NCBI RefSeq assembly: GCF_026339955.1
Contig: NZ_JAPEPW010000002.1
Coordinates: forward strand, 2,346,952-2,410,951
Direction: 5' to 3'
From: Streptomyces sp. NBC_01549
Lineage (GTDB): Bacteria > Actinomycetota > Actinomycetes > Streptomycetales > Streptomycetaceae
DNA length: 64,000 nt
Shown here: positions 7,812 through 16,920 of the stretch, one piece after another
Position numbering within the stretch: the stretch's first letter is position 1
Layout: every line of letters begins with the position of its first letter
Made by a program: the position numbers and the translations under genes
Notes under the pieces: generated by a model
What the model was told of the DNA's origin: nothing
Databases searched by the model: none
Seen by the model: the letters and a program-made list of their open reading frames with translations, nothing else

Positions 7812-9358
7812 TACAGCCGGAGATCTTGTGACGGACTCCCGGTGGCGTCGTTGACCGGGCATGCTGCTGGATGTGACGGCTAAGCAGATAGCCGAGTGGG
7901 ATGCCGAACTGTCCGTGTTGACCGGTTCGTTGGGGTACTTGTTCAACCGGCCGGAGCCGCGGGTGGTGTTCGCGCAGTTCATCGAGGGGCTGCTGGCGGA
8001 GCTGCCGGCGAAGAACGGCTGGACGCTCGCCGAGCGGGCTGGGCATGTGACTGCGGACCGGATGCAGTGGCTGCTCAACGGCTCGGTGTGGGATGCGGAC
8101 CGGCTGCGCGACGCGGTCCGCGACTATGTGGTGGATCACCTGGGCGATGCGGATGCGTCGCTGGTCATCGACGATACGCAGGCCCAGAAGAAGGGCAGTA
8201 AGTCGGTCGGCGTGGCCTTCCAGCACTGCGGACTGACCGGCGACGTCCGCAACTGCCAGGTCATGGTGATGCTCAGCTACGCCACCGCCGCCGGGCACGC
8301 CTTCATCGACCGGCGCCTGTACCTGCCCGAGGACTGGACCACCGACCGGGACCGCTGCCGGGAGGCCGGCATTCCCGACAAGGTCGCCTTCGCCACCAAG
8401 CCCGAGCTGGCCATCGCCATGCTCGAGCAGGCCCGGTCCGCGCAGGTGCCGTTCGCCTGGATCCTGGCGGACGCCGGCTACGGGCGGGACCCGCAACTGC
8501 GCACCTGGTGTCACCGGCAGAGCGCGCCGTACGTCTTCGGCGTCCCGGTCGACCTGCCGCTGGACGGCCCGCCGGGCAAGCCGCGTCAGCCGGCCGTCAA
8601 GCGAGCCGATGACCTGCTGCACTACGCAAAGACCCGTGACCAGTGGGAACGCCGCTCCTGCGGGGACGGCGCCAAGGGCGAACGGCTCTACGACTGGACC
8701 GCCTTCGCCGTGCACGTCAAGGACGAGGACCCCGCCGACACCTTCACCCACTGGCTGGTGCTGCGGCGTTCACTGCACCCCAACCGGCGCGCCAAGGACG
8801 GCGAACTGCACCGCGAGGTCGCCTACTTCCTCGTCCACGCCCCGGCCGGGATCACGGTCTCGCAGATCATTGCGCGGGCCGGCGGACGCTGGCAGATCGA
8901 GGAGGACAACGAGATCAACAAGCAGCTCGTCGGCCTCGCCCAGTACCAGGTCCGCAAGTGGACGCCCTGGCACCGGCACGTCACTGCCTGCATGCTGGCC
9001 AGCGCCTTCCTGGCCGTCCAACGCGCCCAGATACCCGAACCCGATCCAGCGCCGGGAGAGGGGGCCGACCTGGGAAAAGACCACAGCCCCGGCGTGAGCG
9101 AGGCCGCTGGCTGATCCCTGGACCGCTGCTGCGGCCCTCCGTCCACACCATCCGGCACTGCCTGGCCGCCACCCGCCTCAACCCGCACCACCCCGTCGAA
9201 ACCATCCTGACCTGCGAGTTATGGCGCCGCCTGCACCAGACCCGAGCCCAGGTCAGCCACTACCGACGCCGCGGCGACCCACTTCCGCTCCGCCTACAGC
9301 CCTGGGCGCACCACCGACCGATCCCGCCGATCACCGACCCTCAAGATCTCCGGCTGTA
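7812..9358 (+). mobile_element. IS701-family insertion sequence (copy A)
   Basis: Terminal inverted repeats are perfect: TACAGCCGGAGATCTTG at 7812-7828, and its complement at 9342-9358. GTAC lies immediately outside on both sides (7808-7811, 9359-9362), which fits a 4-bp target duplication, although GTAC is itself palindromic. The element carries one transposase whose C-terminus is out of frame. Confidence 0.85.
7861..9114 (+). CDS. IS701-family transposase (C-terminus frameshifted)
   Basis: A 417-aa DDE transposase. Catalytic Asp in ASLVIDDTQAQKKG, Asp in WILADAGYGRD, Glu in GRWQIEEDNEINKQ. The frame stops at 9114 after VSEAAG. The usual IS701 C-terminal tail (RHCLAATRLN.., LTCELWRRLHQTRAQ, SHYRRR) continues in another frame up to about 9359. 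A one-base shift near 9095 has therefore removed about 80 residues. Activity is uncertain, since the DDE core is complete. Confidence 0.85.
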   Translation: MLLDVTAKQIAEWDAELSVLTGSLGYLFNRPEPRVVFAQFIEGLLAELPAKNGWTLAERAGHVTADRMQWLLNGSVWDADRLRDAVRDYVVDHLGDADASLVIDDTQAQKKGSKSVGVAFQHCGLTGDVRNCQVMVMLSYATAAGHAFIDRRLYLPEDWTTDRDRCREAGIPDKVAFATKPELAIAMLEQARSAQVPFAWILADAGYGRDPQLRTWCHRQSAPYVFGVPVDLPLDGPPGKPRQPAVKRADDLLHYAKTRDQWERRSCGDGAKGERLYDWTAFAVHVKDEDPADTFTHWLVLRRSLHPNRRAKDGELHREVAYFLVHAPAGITVSQIIARAGGRWQIEEDNEINKQLVGLAQYQVRKWTPWHRHVTACMLASAFLAVQRAQIPEPDPAPGEGADLGKDHSPGVSEAAG

Positions 9359-9445
9359 GTACTCGCGTCTTTGCGCCACGGTCAACTGCGCCGCCACGGC
9401 TCCACCGCCAAGCGCAGCCGCTGCGAACACCCTCAATGGTCTTCG

Positions 9446-9474
9446 CGATCGCCGGTTTGGCTAACCGGCGATCG
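9446..9474. terminator. Perfect 12-bp hairpin
   Basis: CGATCGCCGGTT (9446-9457) pairs with 9463-9474, loop TGGCT. It lies in the gene-free stretch after IS701-A; role unknown. Confidence 0.4.
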
Positions 9475-9869
9475 TCAGCTATGTTGCGCCATCGCCTGCC
9501 CCAGGGTCGGCTCGGTGTCATCTCCTTGACAACAACTCATCGAGGCTCACACTCAGCCTGACAAACATGCGCCTCGCACCTGGCCCGAAGGTCGGCGGCC
9601 ACCTACGCCCGGCAACTAGGGTCGAGAGTCGAAGTTGAATGGGCCAGTCGCAACGAAACGAGTACCTCCTTGGAGCCCGTCGAGCCGCCGATAGGCCCTG
9701 TCTACCTGGGGTGTTGTACGTTGACATAGCCCCAGATCGAGTTCCAGTCCTTCGAGGATCTTTCTCGTCTGCCGTGAGCGAATGGAGCCAAGTTCCTGTG
9801 GGACGTCATCGAGACGTCCTGGGACGTCCAGCTGTTCAGCAGTCTGGGTCTTGCCCCACGTCATAGTCT
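9475..9869. other. Gene-free stretch after IS701-A
   Basis: No supported gene. GGGACGTC-type repeats occur around 9800-9830. Confidence 0.3.
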
Positions 9870-10085
9870 GCCGCGCGCGACGTCACCGCCCACGTGGTCC
9901 TCGTCAAGGCCGACGACCGCACCAGCCTGTCCCACACCGCGAAGGACATACTGCTGCAGCCCACCCCGGGCGAGGGCATCGGCCCGGACCGTTACGAGCC
10001 GTTCCCGCTCGCCGAGACGACCATCCACTCCTGGGTGCACTACATGGAGTCCCTCGGCGAGATTCCGACCGAGCTGAGCGAGTAA
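9870..10085 (+). pseudogene. Remnant of a plasmid-type protein (possibly ParA-like C-terminus)
   Basis: A frame with good codon bias reads ..TAHVVLVKADDRTSLSHT.. and ends ..SWVHYMESLGEIPTELSE. No start and no upstream half are present. The composition and the following small frame (MTERMNPPARHTGRTLGGG at 10112) recall the end of a plasmid partition ATPase followed by its small partner, but I do not recognise it with confidence. It would fit cargo of the integrative element. Confidence 0.35.
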
Positions 10086-10111
10086 CACGAGCTGATGAAG
10101 GAGCTCACCGC

Positions 10112-10309
10112 ATGACCGAACGCATGAACCCCCCGGCCCGCCACACGGGTCGCACCCTCGGCGGCGGGGCCAAGAAGGCGACCCCGCCGCCCCCTACCCC
10201 AGCCGCCGAACTCACCCCCCGAGCAGTACGGCGCAGAACAGGCCGCCCCGCCCAGGTCTTCGCTGTGCCCGGCAGCAGGGTCGTGCTGCTGCCGGGTCGG
10301 TCTCAGCGT
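10112..10309 (+). CDS. Possible small protein after the partition-like remnant
   Basis: ATG 10112 follows GAAGGAG (spacing about 8) and begins MTERMNPPARHTGRTLGGGA, then becomes Pro-rich. The frame runs past 10309 into sequence antisense to the SMC-like pseudogene, so its 3' end is probably lost. It could be a truncated ParB-like partner. Weak call. Confidence 0.25.
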
Positions 10310-11353
10310 GTGAGTCGCCGGGTCAGTTGTTCGGCGGTGAGCTCCACTCGCCCGGCCTGGGGGTCGTATCCGAACATGCGTGTGGGCCAGTTGAGGTATT
10401 CGGATTTTGACGGGTACTGGAACTAGAGGATCTGCCCGATACCGGGGCTGCGTCTCGCATGAGTGTGTCTTGGCACGTGCCCAGGACGGTGTTGCCGTGG
10501 CCGGTGGCGACTTTGGTGATTGCGCCGAGCACTTCGCGTCGGTGTTCTTGGCCCAGGGAGTCGCCTAGTTCGTCCAGGACGAGCACTCGGCCTTGGGCGT
10601 GAGGGGCTGCCAGGAGGGCTGCGAGAACGAGGTGGATGGAGAAGAGCCTTTCCTGGGCGGTGTTGGTGACGGTGTCGTAGGCGAGCATCGGGCCGTTGGG
10701 GTTGCATCGCCACCGTGGCGTGACGGAGCAGCGCCAGCTGTGGTCGGTGTCCGTTGGCGGGTCGATCTGGTAGTGCAGGTTTGCGCCGAAGAGGCCGGCG
10801 TCGCGGTTCAGTTGGTCCAGTGCCGTGGTGATGTTGTCGAGGGCTCCGGCGACGCGTTGGGTGATGACTCCCTGGGTGTGTCGGAGTTCTTCGGCGAGGG
10901 TCTCCACCGATCGGGAGATAAGACGATCTCCTCAGGGCGCTCGGCGCGCACCTTCTCTACGGTGGTGTGGATGTCGGCGTCGGCGGCCTCGTTGTCGGTG
11001 AGCCACTCGCTGAGTGCCTGGAGTGCGGCGTCGGCTTTCGCATCGGGGTCGGCGTCGTCGAGGCGGCTGACGTGAGCGAGGGCGACGGTGGGGTAGCCGC
11101 TGGTTGCCGCCCGAAGGGTGAGGGCGACCATGCAGCCGTCGACGGTCGCGTTGGCGGCCATGTGGAGTTGGGCGGCGGAGCGCCGTTCCCGGGGCGGTTC
11201 GCCGTGGGGCGCGGCGGGTGGAAGCGGTGCTTCGGTGAGAAGCTGCGTGTACTGCGTGGGTAGCCAGTCTGCGGGCCAGTTCAGCAACGTACGGGCAGAA
11301 TCTGATGGACCGGAGACGGTGACCAAGCTGCGGCATTGTCCTGAGCAGCTCAC
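10303..11353 (-). pseudogene. Broken SMC/RecF-like ATPase
   Basis: Three minus-strand frames must be joined. The 5' part (from about 11353) ends ..VEKVRAERPEEIVLS, then a frameshift near 10915 leads to SVETLAEELRHTQGVITQRV. The middle part has RVLVLDELGDSLGQEHRREV followed by HGNTVLGTCQD, an ABC-type Walker B/D-loop and H/Q-loop as in SMC/RecF proteins. A second shift near 10480 and an in-frame TAG at 10423 precede the true C-terminus (FQYPSKSEYLNWPTRMFGYD .. LTRRLTR, stop 10303). The Walker A part is missing. Probably cargo of the integrative element; certainly dead. Confidence 0.65.
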
Positions 11354-11469
11354 ACGCGGCTGACGTTCGACCGGGGCGCCGAGCTGACAGAAGCGAACCC
11401 GCCCCGTACATCAGTCCGGCGGCGGGATCAACGGAGTATACTGGGGCGGACGACGACGTCGACACAGGG

Positions 11470-12174
11470 CGCCCGGGCGATCAGCTCACCGATCGCCCCG
11501 CCCACCACGACCACCGCCCACCCGGAAACGGCACGGCCGCACACCCCGCCCTACGGCGGCCGCGGCCCGAGGCCCCAGCCGGTCTATCCCGAGGCGGCCA
11601 GGACGGTGAAGAAGCTGGTCATCGAGGCCGGCAAGCAGGCCGCCCGGCCGGTGCAGTGGCGGGAAGGCTCCCGGCCCGGCAGCGGCCACAGCGGCGTCAA
11701 GCGCATGTACTCCCGTTTCGTGGCCCTGCGGGTCCGTCCCGCCGGACGCGAGATCCGCAAAGCCTGCGACGGCCCGGAACTGCCCGTGCGCTGGCTGCTG
11801 GCCGAATGGCCCGCCACCGAACCCGACCCCGTCCAGTTCTGGCTCTCCAACCTGCCCGCCGACACGGCGCCGGCCACCCTCGTGCGCACCGCGAAACTGC
11901 GCCGGCGCATCGAGCACGACTACCGCGAGATGAAGCAGACCCTGGGCCTGGCCCACTTCGAAGGCCGCACCTGGCGCGGCTGGCACCACCACGTCACCCT
12001 CGTCTCCGTCGCACACGCCTTCTGCACCCTCCAGCGCATCACCCGGTCCCCAAAAGAGACGGCGTCGGCCTGAGCCTCTACCGGGTCGCCCGCGAACTGC
12101 AGTTACTCCTCGCGGTCTGGACCGGCGCCTGCCCCACCTGTCACCGCGACATGCCAGAACCGATATCAACCTGA
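11470..12174 (+). pseudogene. 3' half of a different IS701-family transposase
   Basis: The plus strand encodes a transposase C-terminal half: WREGSRPGSGHSGVKRMYSRF, LRRRIEHDYREMKQTLGLAHFEGRTWRG (catalytic Glu region), HHHVTLVSVAHAFCTLQR. The last 35 residues (LYRVARELQLLLAVWTGACPTCHR) are in another frame after about 12055. No N-terminal half with the first two Asp is present. It is a separate IS701 lineage from copy A. Confidence 0.75.
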
Positions 12175-13295
12175 CCAAGAGCACTACTAGGGCCATATTC
12201 TCGTCTGCCTCGCGACACCATGCACGCACTCTCGCCGCACCGGGCCCAGACCCGAGTACGTCCAGTACGAGGGTCCACGCCCGGCACGCCGAGAGCACGC
12301 ACCTGACGCCGCGAGGCCGCCCTTCGGGCGACGACGCGAATTGTCAGACAGGCCCCGGCGGAGCCGTCGGATCGTCCGTGGAAGAAGGCACCGGAGGCAG
12401 GGCATCGCCTTGCCACCGGTGCCTCGGGGCACGTCGGCCGCTGCTGAGGGTCCTGCTCCAGCCGGTCTCCGGAGTCACGGCGAGGTCGTCCGTCCGCCGG
12501 ATCGGATGCCAACCCGGCACCGCCCCAGTCGTACTCGTTCCGGAGCACGCTTTCTCGGCTCGGCCTGGCCGACCGCGTGTGACGGCCCGTCGCCGGCGCG
12601 ACCCAGGGGCGGCCGGGCGTCTTCGGATCGTGTCCCGCGTCGGGTGGCGGGGGATCAAGGACTGGGCCGTCCCGGTGCGAGCCCGTGACGATCTGCGCGA
12701 AGCAATAGCCACGAGGCACCCCGCTGAGCCGACTTGAGTCCCCGGTCCGGCCGGACGGGGCACCGACGAAACTGTCCTCCGCCGTCGGTGAGTCGCCGGC
12801 CGGGCGCCCAGGCAGGCGGCCCGGCACCCGCGATCCGACGGGAAACGATCTTTGACAGCGTGGGAACCGATCTCCCGGACAGGAACGTCGCCGCTGGTCA
12901 GGAGGGTTTCGTCGGTGCCCCCCGGACCGCCATCGCCGACCCGGAGATTCCGGTGCCCTGCTCGGCCGCGCCACCGGCGCGACGCCATCCCTCTTCGCCG
13001 ATGTGCGATTCGGCCGCAAGGCCCTGCTCACCCACATGCGCAAGAGACATGGTGCGTGGCACCGCGCACTTGAGCCGTCCGATCGCACGCTGTCCCCCGG
13101 TCGACCGACCGCCGGTCAAGCCCCCACCCGTTGGTTCCTGCCGTTCCGTGTGAACACGCCGCCCTTCAGGGCTTCGTGCGGCACTCGGACGCACACGGCC
13201 CGAGAATCAATCCTTGCGCAAGCATAGGTTGAGTGCTTGACTACATGAGTGGCGCTTACATGAGCGCCGTCCGTCGACACAAGGAAGTGATCGAC
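12175..13295. other. 1.1-kb degenerate region before catabolic island A
   Basis: No convincing gene. Several frames are open because of base composition only. CAAGCA (13219-13224) and TGCTTG (13234-13239) form an inverted repeat 57 bp before the deacetylase start; it could be an operator of the island. Confidence 0.4.
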
Positions 13296-14096
13296 ATGCC
13301 TTACGTCGGCACGTTGTGCGTGACTGTCGACAACCTGGGCCGGGCAGCGCAGATCGGCACCGGCGAGGCGGTTCGTCCCGACCTCGAGGAGCCCGGCCTC
13401 AAGGCCCTTCCCCGGCTGCTGAACCTGCTCGACGAGGTCGGGATCACCGCCACGTTCTTCGTCGAGGGATGGAACGGGCTGCACCATCCGGACGCCCTGC
13501 GGTCGATCGCATCCCGTGGGCACGAGGTCGGGCTGCACGGCTGGGTCCACGAGAAATGGGCGACCCTGACCGACGATCGACGTGAAGTCCTGCTGTATGA
13601 CGGCACCGCCGCCCTGCGCAACGTCGGCATCGAGCCCAAGGGTTTCCGTGCCCCTGGCGGCTACCGCGGAAGCCGCACCGCGCAGGTGCTCCGCGAACTC
13701 GGCTACACCTTCGACAGCAGCGTCGAACCAGAGACCGAGAACGCCCCGCTGGAGGTCCGGCCCCTGCTCGAGGGCCTGGTGACGATCCCGTGGCACTGGG
13801 ACATGATCGACTACTACCAGTACCACATGCACCCCGACGGCGAGCGCTCCCCCGCCCAACTGCTCGAGCACTACAACAGCAGGCTCGACGAAGCGATCCG
13901 CACCGGCGGGCTGGTCACGCTGATCGTGCACCCTTTTGTCTCCTTCACCGACGGCGGTGACCGATACACCGCCGTCCGCGACTTCCTGTCCCGCGCGGTG
14001 GCCGCGCCGGACGTCGACGTCGTCAGCGCCGGGCAGCTCGCCGCTCGCTCCCTGACCAGGGAACACGGCGTGACCGCCGGAACAGCCGCACAGTAG
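13296..14096 (+). CDS. Polysaccharide-deacetylase-family (PgdA/PuuE type) hydrolase
   Basis: A 266-aa NodB-fold protein. Motif 1 reads VTVDNLG (Asp12 kept; the second Asp of the usual DD pair is Asn13). Motif 2 is HGWVHE (His81, His85) and motif 3 is FRAPGGYR. HGWVHE and RAPGG are typical of the HpPgdA/PuuE branch, whose members hydrolyse cyclic amides, allantoin or unknown substrates, rather than of chitin deacetylases. No signal peptide, so it is cytosolic. ATG 13296 has AAGGAAG at 8 nt. It is the first gene of island A, 13 nt before the cupin gene. In this setting a C-N bond hydrolase is more likely than a cell-wall deacetylase. Confidence 0.8.
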   Translation: MPYVGTLCVTVDNLGRAAQIGTGEAVRPDLEEPGLKALPRLLNLLDEVGITATFFVEGWNGLHHPDALRSIASRGHEVGLHGWVHEKWATLTDDRREVLLYDGTAALRNVGIEPKGFRAPGGYRGSRTAQVLRELGYTFDSSVEPETENAPLEVRPLLEGLVTIPWHWDMIDYYQYHMHPDGERSPAQLLEHYNSRLDEAIRTGGLVTLIVHPFVSFTDGGDRYTAVRDFLSRAVAAPDVDVVSAGQLAARSLTREHGVTAGTAAQ

Positions 14097-14109
14097 AAAG
14101 CGAGGATGG

Positions 14110-15138
14110 ATGATGACACGCACCGACGGACCGAACCCGGTCCTCTACACCCGCAACGGATTCGCGGGGCGCACAGCGACACTTCTCCGGTCGCAGTACT
14201 CGGCGGACTACACGCGGGTGAAGGGTTCCTACGCGCCCCGCATCTACAACCTCAACGACCTGGACGAAGCGGCGTTCAACGACCGGCGGGCGATGCCGGT
14301 GTCGATCATGAACGACGGCACGGTGAGCCTTGAGATCGCCTACCGGCGTGAGGCCGCTCCGTTCGCCACTCGCAACGTGCTCGCCGACGAGGTACACGTG
14401 GTCCTCGCCGGCTCCGCGACCTTGGAGACGGAGTTCGGCGTGCTCTCCGTGGCCAAGGACGACATCGTCCTGATCCCACGAGCCATCAGCTACCGGTTCG
14501 TCGACATCGTCGGTGAGCTGCGCGAGTTCCTGATCGTCACCGAGAACGAGCTCAACTTCGCCATGTCGCCGGGCCTGGGCCCCCTCACCAGGATGGATGC
14601 CGCGGCCCCCTTCCCCGACCCGTCCACGCGGACAGGTGAGTACGAGACACTCATCCGTCACGGTGACCAGCTCACCTCGGTGTTCACGGACTACGACCCG
14701 ATCCCCACGATCAGCGTCGACGGCAACAGGCTCCTGGCCAAGGTCAACATCCACGACATCCGGTCGATCAATATGGGCAGCGGTCTGCTGGTCCCGCCAC
14801 TGATCATCGACGACGCCACCGCCCGCACGCAGATTTTCGACCTCAGCGCGCGAACCGGCGACCGCCCGCCGATCCACTACAACGCGGACTACGACGAAGT
14901 CTTCGTCTACCTCGAAGGCCCGGGCCAGTTCGGCGGAATCACCCAGAACAGCGTCATGACCCACACCCCCAAGGGCTTCCCGCACCGAGGGCCGGTGGAG
15001 AACGTACCGGAAGGATTCCGCGGCCTGCTGATCGAGACCCGGGCGACCCTCACGCCTACCGCTGCCGGGCACGAGATAGGCAGGCTCGCCGACGTCGACG
15101 AGTTCGCCGTCCACCCTTCCGCCGCTCAGAGCGTCTGA
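14110..15138 (+). CDS. Homogentisate 1,2-dioxygenase-like cupin
   Basis: A 342-aa bicupin resembling homogentisate dioxygenase. The C-terminal cupin holds a likely Fe(II) triad: His256 and Glu263 in IHYNADYDEVF, and His292 in GFPHRGP. The N-terminal half has the family's ANVL/EVHVVLAGSATLETEFG pattern. It is about 100 residues shorter than classical HGD, so the substrate may differ. Start ATGATG after GAGG; either Met is possible. It follows the deacetylase at 13 nt and is probably co-transcribed. The expected role is O2-dependent aromatic ring opening. Confidence 0.75.
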   Translation: MMTRTDGPNPVLYTRNGFAGRTATLLRSQYSADYTRVKGSYAPRIYNLNDLDEAAFNDRRAMPVSIMNDGTVSLEIAYRREAAPFATRNVLADEVHVVLAGSATLETEFGVLSVAKDDIVLIPRAISYRFVDIVGELREFLIVTENELNFAMSPGLGPLTRMDAAAPFPDPSTRTGEYETLIRHGDQLTSVFTDYDPIPTISVDGNRLLAKVNIHDIRSINMGSGLLVPPLIIDDATARTQIFDLSARTGDRPPIHYNADYDEVFVYLEGPGQFGGITQNSVMTHTPKGFPHRGPVENVPEGFRGLLIETRATLTPTAAGHEIGRLADVDEFAVHPSAAQSV

Positions 15139-15448
15139 CGGGCGCAGGGTCGGCACGTCCCCCTCCCAGGGCTCGCGGACCAGGAACACGGCGGACGGGC
15201 ACGCCTCACCCCGGCCCGGACAGCCGGCGTGCTCAGCGGGCCGAGAGAACCGTTCGGCTGCCGACGCGCCGACGGACAACGGCTGACCACTCACCCCGCG
15301 CCGGCCCCCTGAGACGGGGCACCGGCGCGACAAGCACCAACCGGCGGAGCGTGGCGCCCGGCCACGCCGCCATGCGGGCCGGCTGTACCACACGGTCCAG
15401 CCGGGCCGGCCCCCACGACGACGAGCCCCTTCCACAGAAGGTGATGAC
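15139..15448. other. 310-bp gap inside island A
   Basis: No gene, and no clear promoter or terminator recognised. It separates the deacetylase-cupin pair from the VOC-to-enolase block. Confidence 0.4.
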
Positions 15449-15979
15449 ATGCCGTCACCGACGAAGCTTGCGCATGTGGTCTTTCAGACCAACGACGTGG
15501 CACGGTTGCGCGCCTGGTGGTGCAACCTGCTGGAAGCCAAGGTGCAGTACGGCAACGAGAACGTCGCGTTCCTGGCGTTCGACCAGGAACACCACCGCAT
15601 CGCCATGGCCAAGTTCGGCGACCACCAGCCGCACCAGCCGAACACCATGGGCATGCATCACGCCGCCTTCACCTACGCCGACCTGGGCGCGCTCATACAC
15701 ACCTACGAGCGGCTGCGTGACCAGGGCATCCTTCCCTGGTGGCAGATCCGGCACGGACCGACCCTGTCGGTGTACTACCGCGACCCCGATGGCAACCAGG
15801 CCGAACTGCAAGTCGATGTCTACGACACCGTCGAAGAGGCCAACGCATTCATGCACAGCCCCGAGTTCGCCGCCAATCCGATCGGCATCGAGTTCGAGAT
15901 GGAGGACGTGGCGCGTCTGCACAGGGAGGGCGTTCCCGACGCGGAACTGCTCCGCAGACCGGACGCGCCCGCCCGCTGA
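15449..15979 (+). CDS. VOC-family protein (extradiol-dioxygenase-like)
   Basis: A 176-aa vicinal-oxygen-chelate protein (glyoxalase/bleomycin-resistance/dioxygenase superfamily). Likely metal ligands: His9 (KLAHVVF), His in MGMHHAAF, Glu in GNQAELQVD. A single VOC unit of this length with DPDGNQAELQ matches small catechol-2,3-dioxygenase-like proteins. ATG 15449 follows GAAGGTGATG. It heads the block with the FAH hydrolase 83 nt downstream. It could be a second ring-cleaving or isomerising enzyme of the pathway. Confidence 0.8.
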   Translation: MPSPTKLAHVVFQTNDVARLRAWWCNLLEAKVQYGNENVAFLAFDQEHHRIAMAKFGDHQPHQPNTMGMHHAAFTYADLGALIHTYERLRDQGILPWWQIRHGPTLSVYYRDPDGNQAELQVDVYDTVEEANAFMHSPEFAANPIGIEFEMEDVARLHREGVPDAELLRRPDAPAR

Positions 15980-16062
15980 CAGGCAGAGCCGTCACCTCAG
16001 CCGCCCCGTGCTCACCGGGCACGGGCGAGCCGACAACACCCGTCTCAGAGGAGATCGTCTCC

Positions 16063-16920
16063 ATGCGCATCGCCAACCACGACGGCCGCCTGGTCCTGAC
16101 ACAGGAGGAGAGGTTCATCGACGTCGAGAAGGCCAGCGCGGGTCGCTTCAGCAGCGACACCGCCGCCATCTACAGCACCTGGACCGAGTTCACCGAATGG
16201 GCCGGTTCACAGAGCTTCGCAGGGGCCGCCGACCTGGATCCGTCGAAGCTGGGGGCACCCAGCCCGCGCCCGGTGCAGACCTTCGGCATCGGCACCAACT
16301 ACCGGCGGCATGTGGAAGAGGTCGGCTGGCCGGTGCCCGAGGTTCCGCTGGTCTTCACCAAGTGGCCCAGCTCCGTCACCGGACCGGGTGCCGTCGTCGA
16401 ACTGTCCGGCCCGCGCGTGGACTGGGAGGTCGAGGTCGTCGTGGTGATCGGGCGTGCCGCTCGGCGAGTCTCCGCCGCCGACGCCTGGTCACACGTAGCC
16501 GGACTCACCGTCGGTCAGGACATCTCCGACCGGGACACCCAGAACCGCCCGGAGACCTATCCGCAGTTCGGCCTGGGCAAATCGCATCCCGGGTACAGTC
16601 CCATAGGCCCGGTCCTGGTAACCCCGGACGAGTTCGACGACCCGGACGACATCGAACTCGGCTGCCTGCTCAACGGGCAAAAGGTACAGAAGAGCAGCAC
16701 CAGCGATCTCATCTTCTCGGTTCCGCAGTTGATCGAATACCTCTCGGGCATCCTCACGCTACTGCCCGGCGACCTGATCTTCACCGGCACTCCGTCCGGT
16801 GTGGGCACGTTGATGGATCCGCCCCGGTACCTCACCTCCTCCGACGAGATCACCAGCTGGGCCACCCGCATCGGAACGATGAGCCACACATTCACCGCCG
16901 GCCCGGAGGTCCGGGGATGA
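16063..16920 (+). CDS. Fumarylacetoacetate-hydrolase-family protein (island A)
   Basis: A 285-aa FAH-fold enzyme acting on ring-cleavage products (C-C hydrolase, decarboxylase or hydratase of 2-oxo/2,4-dioxo acids). Signatures: FGIGTNYRRHVEE, VDWEVEVVVVIGR (metal Glu pair), AGLTVGQDISDRD (metal Asp), GLGKSHPGYSPIGP, GDLIFTGTPSGVG. ATG 16063 follows GAGGAGATCG. Its stop overlaps the next start (ATGA). It is clearly related to the FAH protein at 28621-29484 in island B. Confidence 0.9.
   Translation: MRIANHDGRLVLTQEERFIDVEKASAGRFSSDTAAIYSTWTEFTEWAGSQSFAGAADLDPSKLGAPSPRPVQTFGIGTNYRRHVEEVGWPVPEVPLVFTKWPSSVTGPGAVVELSGPRVDWEVEVVVVIGRAARRVSAADAWSHVAGLTVGQDISDRDTQNRPETYPQFGLGKSHPGYSPIGPVLVTPDEFDDPDDIELGCLLNGQKVQKSSTSDLIFSVPQLIEYLSGILTLLPGDLIFTGTPSGVGTLMDPPRYLTSSDEITSWATRIGTMSHTFTAGPEVRG

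Noticed and set aside
12830..13060. Faint resemblance to a TetR N-terminus (RRETIFDSVGTDLPDRNVA; LFADVRFGRKALLTHM)
   Set aside because: Needs a frame change, lacks the helix-turn-helix consensus, and could be chance.
12141..13088. Long minus-strand frame (315 codons)
   Set aside because: Arg/Pro/Ser-rich, no motif, no RBS; considered non-coding.
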